A DNA stretch of 64,000 nucleotides from Plumapathes pennacea. Lineage: Eukaryota; Cnidaria; Anthozoa; Antipatharia; Myriopathidae. Numbering within the stretch: position 1 is the stretch's first letter; every line of letters begins with the position of its first letter. Below, one piece after another: positions 59,021 through 64,000 of the stretch. A model generated the notes under the pieces. That model had not been told where the DNA came from, ran no database searches, and was given only the letters and a program-made list of their open reading frames with translations. Both the position numbers and the translations under genes were made by a program. The DNA lies in the NCBI GenBank assembly GCA_964036295.1, contig OZ038472.1, forward strand, positions 11,032,068 to 11,096,067, in the 5' to 3' direction.

Positions 59021-59691
59021 ATAAAATCATATAAGCGAAATATCGGCTGAATATGTTCCTTTGCATTATCTTTATGTTGGGACGTCTTGATCCTTTAGTT
59101 TTCTGCAGCGGTACATATTCCTGAAACTTCTCTTGATATCACTTTTGAAGAAGGCGTACGCAACCGGGTTGATCGCCGAGTTTACAATCCCGAGTAGGTG
59201 TGGGATACCCCAATAGTTTCCCAGGGCGATATAGGGCTTTTTATCAACTATGGCATCGTGCAAAATAAACGCACTTTTAACTAAGAACATGACTGAGACG
59301 GCAACGCAGATCATATTCATCGAGGATTTCCCTTTGTTTTGTGTGGAAAATTCCGAGCTGGGTTCATCAACTCCTCGATTAAAATTCATTTGTGTCATTT
59401 GTATTTCCATTCGACGCGATTGTCGTCGGACGATGCAGAAAATATGTCCAGCAACAGACGGTAATGTTAGCAATGGTAAAGTCTCGAAAACAACCAAATC
59501 GTAAATCCTGAATCTTCTGAAATCGTCGAGATCCTCCGGTGAAGTCAAAATGTCGGCTTTAAAGTAAAATATGAAGTGCGGAAGAAAGGAAATCATCCAA
59601 GCGGTGAATATGAGAAAGAAGGCTCTCCGAGTAGTCATCAAAGTGACGTACCTTAAAGGTTTGATGATAAAAATGTAGCGGTCCAGCGTCA

Positions 59692-60841
59692 ACCTCGTTC
59701 CCAGGCTCTTTCGTCTCCCGGGCCACGCCCCCGAAGAAAGACCCTGGTTCAGGCTGGTCACGTGTCGGCCAGAATCTGGCCGGTTGCAAAAAAAGAAACC
59801 AAGGGAGGGGCCGTTAAGTCGAAAATTTGCTCTACTCTGTCCACTAGGGAACGAAACATTTTGTCCTCGCCGCTTTCGACACCAAATTTGCATAATGTTT
59901 GCTGAATCGCACGTGCGCCTGCAGCGTTCATAATACAATTTCTCTGCAGCTTGGCGACTAAAAGTATACCTAAACGTAAAGACATGCGGGCAACTTCAAT
60001 GTGGAGTTCTAAAACGAAACTTTGCTTTTGGCTGCCAAAATACATTTTGAATTTCGCGGTCTAATGCGACGCATGGCCGCGCACCAAGAATATTTAACTT
60101 CTTGCTTTGAAGATTATTCTTGGATTTTACTCAAATTGCACTCAAAATGAATGTTTATGTGATGGAAAATTCGTGAGGCAACATCTTGTTTTGCGTGGTA
60201 TTCAAGTACAAGGAAAAACAAAATTTGGAAAATTTTGGCGTTTTACTAATTAGGAGTTGTTGGTCGCTGTTGATTAACAAGTGGCTCTGCGCTTCCCTGG
60301 GAAGCGCCCTCGTGTTTAACACCTCTCGCGTTTGTGTCACAGTACGAAATCAGGTTCAACTTGGGAGGGCAAATGCTACACTCTGTGACCCCGAAAAAAG
60401 TTTACGCGGCTTCTAGCAATCAGTCAAGTTGCTGTAGGCTTTGCCTTTCTGTGAAAGAACAACGCAAAAATTAATTTTGTCGAACAAAAGTTCTGGAAGG
60501 AGATGAAAAATTATAGACTTTCCGTATCCCGTTGGCAGCATAGCGACAGTTTCTCTTCCAGAATAAATTGCTTCCAAGCACTTAACTTGTTTCGGCTTGA
60601 GAATTTTGTTCCAGTAGCTGCTATTAACAATAGCGTAATGAAGACTGCTAAAGGACATGGCGGATGTGTCGTTTGTTCCAGCCTCGTTTAGATTTCGACA
60701 AACGCACAGCACGACAAATTCATTTGATAAAGGGACCCCTCCCAGCAATTTATTTTTGTTAGCGATGCACGTGACCAGCCTGAACCAGGGTCTTTCTTCG
60801 GGGGCGTGGCCCGGGAGACGAAAGAGCCTGGGAACGAGGCT
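59692..60841 (-). mobile_element. DNA transposon (possibly Mutator-like) with long inverted ends and a RecQ-helicase fragment
   Basis: The left end ACCTCGTTCCCAGGCTCTTT and the right end (reverse complement AGCCTCGTTCCCAGGCTCTT) match for about 75 bases. Direct repeats of up to 12 bases (59680-59691 and 60842-60853) flank it. Long terminal inverted repeats with a 9-12 bp target duplication suit Mutator-like elements better than hAT or P (8 bp), but no transposase is present to confirm this. The interior carries a helicase-like fragment at 60413-60748 and an unidentified open stretch at 59758-60045, both on the - strand. Confidence 0.7.
60413..60748 (-). pseudogene. RecQ-family helicase N-terminal fragment inside the transposon
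   Basis: The open frame contains LKPKQVKCLEAIYSGRETVA and then MLPTGYGKSIIFHLLPELL. That is the RecQ motif 0 (Gln) and Walker A (GYGKS, here PTGYGKS) in the expected order and spacing. The DEAH box and all later helicase motifs are missing; the frame stops about 25 residues after Walker A. RecQ enzymes unwind DNA 3'-5' in repair. This piece could be a captured host exon or a remnant of a helicase gene belonging to a larger relative of the transposon. Confidence 0.7.
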
Positions 60842-62119
60842 GGTCCAGCGTCAGAAGACCGAGGTTGAAAGCTGACGCGGCATAAAGAAATGAAATAACG
60901 CTGTACCACAAGTTACTGTTTGGCTGCTGAGTCAAATATTTCGTAGCCAATACAAGGACTGCACCGATAGAAACATCTGCAACGGCGAGTGATAGGATGA
61001 TCCAGTTTGTTGGATTACGAAGTCGTTTTCTGGTGACGATCAGATAAATGACTATTCCATTTCCAGCGACTGTGAAAACGGAGCAGAAAATGCCTGAAAC
61101 TAAATACCATACCGGCAGCATCACGTTAAAGTCCTTCGAGGAATGAAAAATTGTCTGGAAGTTGGCTTGAAACGGTCGTTATGACTGATGCTGCCTCTTT
61201 CTGTTCTTATAAGCAGAGTTTATAAACGTGTCGTTTTAGTCGTATTCACTACTGTAGCTTGTCGTTCATCCAGCTGTTCTTCTCTGTGGCTGTACTTTTT
61301 AAAGCTTTGTTTAGTGTCACCGCGGAAATACGTTTTTCGGCCGTGCGGTCACCATATTTATGAGTCAGCGGTCAGTACCCAAAACTGTAGGTTCCAGTAC
61401 AGATTTTGTAGTTCAGTGTAACGTTTGTAAAACCTCAAGACCAAAACAAGAAACTCAATACTAGGACACGATACTGAACTATGAGCTAGTTTAATGCATT
61501 TTCTATAAATGAGTTGTACAGAAGGAAAAAACGAGGCTCGCAAACGAAATTTTATCTCAAGCTAGAAGTTAGATAGTAATGGCGACGAACGCTGACCAAT
61601 GGAAATGACGTCAATAACGTATTTTATATTGTTCTTATTATCAGTTGATAAAACAGAGAGTTGCGAGGGTTTTACACTATTTAGAAGCCATGCTACGTTC
61701 ATTACAATAGGTACGCAATGCGTGCATTGTCTACTGCGAAGAAGTTGAATCAAAGTTATCTCGATGACATTTTGTAGCAGCATTTCATTCGTTTCTTGCG
61801 ATTAGCTACGAGCAGTTACGAAGAGCAGGTATCGATTTGATGGAATTCTTATTGGTTTTAGGTGGTAGATAACCGTTTATACCTCTGCACACACAAAAAA
61901 AGATAAATGTGATAATAGAACACTTGGTAAAGTGATACGAACAGATACCCCAGGTTGTAACCATATTATTACGTTCTTTTAATGCAAACAGTGTGCGCAG
62001 TGCACAGTGGGGGCGGGGGCAAATCAATAAGCCTCAACATTTTGTAGCTTTATATAACACTCTGTTGGTGCGTGTAACATTCAACGCTGGTTTTGGTCAG
62101 GTTCTTTTCAGTTCTCATC

Positions 62120-62315
62120 TTAACCCTTTCACTCCCAATAGTTATCAATAATTTTCTCCTTCAGTTTCTGACCAGGAATATGTCATACAATGTGGAGAAC
62201 TTGGCTTTTGATATCTTGCTCTGATGAAAGCTGAATTCTCACTACATCTTTTATACATTTTCTTCTTGAAAGGTTGGGAGAATCTGTATTTTGAGTCCGG
62301 CAGTGAAAGGATTAA
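62120..62315. mobile_element. piggyBac-like MITE, copy D
   Basis: As at 33545-33740, flanked by TTAA, before EHBP1 exon 5. Confidence 0.7.
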
Positions 62316-62487
62316 AACTGAGGCAACTGGCAGCTCGCTAATGCCGTTCGAATGGACACGTGTAAAACGCACAGTGTGCTCCGTAAACGCTTACGTCGTG
62401 GTGCCATGCGCATGCGCATGCGCCTACGGGAGACCGATACTAAGGGTCAGCGGTTTCACTTGTTAACGAAATGTTTTTCCTATTTAG

Positions 62488-63697
62488 GCACAGAAAGGAA
62501 AAATGAGCAGAACTGCTTTAGAAGCTAATAAGATTGAAGCCGGAACAGGGAAGAAGGAAAATGATGAATCTGTTGCTGAAAGTAAACCTTTTTCCAAGAC
62601 GAATGATTCCCGGACCGCGAGGCCTGGGGCAGCCTTTGCGAAAGAAAGAAGGCGCGCGCCGGCCCCACCCTCCGCGGTCAAACAGGGCAGGGAGAGCCCC
62701 GGGAAGGAGGCGAAGGCGGCGGAAAACGTTGGCAAGCCTGTGTTTGAGGAAAGTGAAGAATTGCGCCGTATTAGATCCATCCTTAACCAGGGCAAAGGAA
62801 TGGAAAGCAAAAGTGATTCGGCGGACCAATCAACTTCAAAACCCAGCCGCCAAAACTCTTCTTCGAAAATAGAATCTGTGAAGTCTACAGAGTCCCAGGA
62901 AACGACGGACAAAGACGACGGGTCGTCCAGTTCATCTCCACGTGGGAAGAAATACGGCTTGGGTCACGCTGCTGCCGCCGAGGCCTATGCTCAAAGCAGG
63001 AAAATGAACTTTAAAAATACGGAAGTCAAAGCGCCCAGACCAAGACCTGAAGCTCGGGCAAACAGTCCAAGCAAAGACTCGGGTAATTAATTTGTGTTTT
63101 TCTTCCTTTCTTTCTTTTTTTTTTTTTTTTTTTTTTTTCATGTCTACAACTCGACGGTAACCTTTAACTCACTCACTGAATCACTGACTCACTGACTCAC
63201 TCACTTCATTCACTCACCCCACCCTCTAAGCTGTTCACTCTCTCGCCTACTCATTCACCCATTTACTCACTCACTCACTCATTCACTCACCCACTTAATT
63301 ACTCACTCACCCCACCCTCTCAGCTGTTCACTCTCTCGCCTACTCATTCACCCATTCACTCACTCACTCACTCATTCACTCACCCACTTAATTACTCACT
63401 CACCCCACCCTCTCAGCTGTTCACTCTCTCGCCTACTCATTCACCCATTCACTCACTCACTCACTCATCCCACCCACCCACCTACAGTACCCACTCGTTC
63501 ACTCATTCATCTCCCGCTTATTTGCCCATTCCACTCAACGTAAATATAATATATACATTGGTTTTATAAGTTACCAAAAGGAATGATATTTTTACATTTC
63601 TCCTGTTAACTCAGGTACAGGCCCACAGGCAACAACACCAGCAAAGCCACCTCCAAAACCGGCGAGACTGTTCATACCTGAGGACGAGAAGCAGGAG
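62488..63697 (+). CDS. EHBP1-like copy D, exons 5 and 6 (continues beyond the window)
   Basis: Exon 5 (62488-63082) and exon 6 (63615-63697) are open, with intact splice sites and the phases of copy A. Exon 5 of D is almost the same as in B (Ala versus Ser at residue 5 of the MSRTALEANK stretch). Exon 6 has KPARLF where the others have KPPRLF, a change inside the proline motif. Exon 4 is deleted with the same breakpoints as in B, as expected if D was copied from B. The bMERB exons would follow to the right of the window. Confidence 0.68.
63165..63490. repeat. CACT-rich minisatellite in intron 5, copy D
   Basis: About three units marked by AGCTGTTCACTCTCTCG, with a different unit order from copy B, so it has changed since the recent duplication. 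Confidence 0.8.
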
Positions 63698-64000
63698 GTA
63701 CAAACTGGATTTCCTCTTTAATGACTAGACAACACATAGAGTGGCCAATCAAATGAAAAGCGCATTTTGCATAATACGAGCGTGATAACCCCTTAAATTT
63801 AAGTCACCGGCTACTGTACAAAACTGTGAAAACGGCAGCAAATTCAAATTTGTGAAGCAAACGCAAGTGCAAGAGAACAGAAAATTTTCCATTCTCTTGC
63901 GCTTTCTTTGTGAACCGGTCGGTCAAGTCGATGATGAAATTGTTGCGTCGGAACGCCTCCGTTTGCTCTTTTTAAAGGCCCCTAAAATTGAAAGCAATGA

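Larger units (their letters stand above)
59072..61121 (-). pseudogene. GPCR copy 11, split in TM3 by a transposon
   Basis: The start and TM1 to mid TM3 lie at 60842-61121, with the conserved ATG at 61121. TM3 end (TLDRY) through TM7 and the tail lie at 59072-59691. The 1.15 kb insertion sits exactly at the LLTLD/DRY turn, with its target bases GGTCCAGCGTCA duplicated on both sides. The left part runs on into the transposon end and stops soon after; the right part is open upstream into the transposon, giving a 288-codon fused frame. TM6 also has an in-frame nine-base loss compared with copy 7. It is not a functional receptor as it stands. Confidence 0.82.
51409..64000. repeat. About 26.2 kb tandem segment, second copy (incomplete)
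   Basis: Repeats 25216 onward: GPCR9, the second-family SINE, GPCR10, GPCR11 and EHBP1 copy D. It differs by two insertions (57798-59020 and 59692-60841) and scattered substitutions. The right end is outside the window. Confidence 0.85.

Noticed and set aside
59072-59938. A 288-codon transposon-GPCR fusion as a new domesticated gene
   Set aside because: The upstream part is merely the open end of the transposon, and TM1-TM2 are missing. There is no evidence of selection on the fusion.
1-64000. CRISPR array, bacterial operon or viral genome
   Set aside because: No spaced direct repeats of the right kind, no bacterial gene organisation and no viral genes; introns and SINEs show a eukaryotic nuclear genome.

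Overview
The window looks like nuclear DNA from an anthozoan cnidarian, most likely a stony coral. The genes have spliced exons with GT/AG borders, there are tRNA-derived SINEs and small inverted-repeat DNA transposons of types I associate with coral genomes, a CR1/L2-like LINE tail, and a local expansion of intronless class A GPCRs. The species call rests on repeat style and gene content only.

Layout. (1) 153-22292, + strand: the 3' part of an EHBP1-like gene (EH domain-binding protein 1; endosomal tubulation and Rab signalling). I can build eleven phase-consistent exons ending in a bMERB Rab-binding domain and the CaaX box CVLQ. The CH and C2 domains expected of the family would lie left of the window. 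(2) Its 14.9 kb intron 3 (2614-17533) holds four antisense intronless GPCR genes at 4965, 6917, 11020 and 14681. (3) About 1.36 kb after the EHBP1 stop comes the first coding exon of a MED27-like Mediator subunit gene (23654-23850, +). (4) This block, GPCR(s) < / EHBP1 3' exons > / MED27 exon 1 >, then recurs: copy B at 25.2-42.1 kb, copy C at 42.1-51.4 kb, copy D from 51.4 kb to the window end.

The breakpoints can be read. The MED27 intron just after a SINE (about 25215) is joined to DNA that otherwise lies 3' of GPCR2 (about 6765), so the first event was a tandem duplication of about 18 kb. A second junction near 42122 joins MED27 intron to the GPCR6/7 flank. A third, very recent event repeated about 26.2 kb (25.2-51.4 kb is nearly identical to 51.4-64 kb); an assembly duplicate must be excluded. 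Loss of exon 4 in B and D but not in C fits this order.

Fate of the copies. EHBP1 copy B keeps exons 5-11 open. C has a frameshift in exon 5 and lacks exons 6-10. D runs off the window with exons 5 and 6 intact. Among eleven GPCR copies, six are intact (4965, 6917, 14681, 25393, 44246, 51586). One has lost its tail and has a changed NPxxY motif (11020). Two are remnants running from TM1 to TM6-7 (28828, 55022). Two are broken in TM3 (31652, 59072), the last by a 1.15 kb inverted-repeat transposon that carries a piece of a RecQ-type helicase. The rest is introns, GPCR flanking modules, MITEs, SINEs, a LINE tail, a minisatellite and homopolymer tracts.
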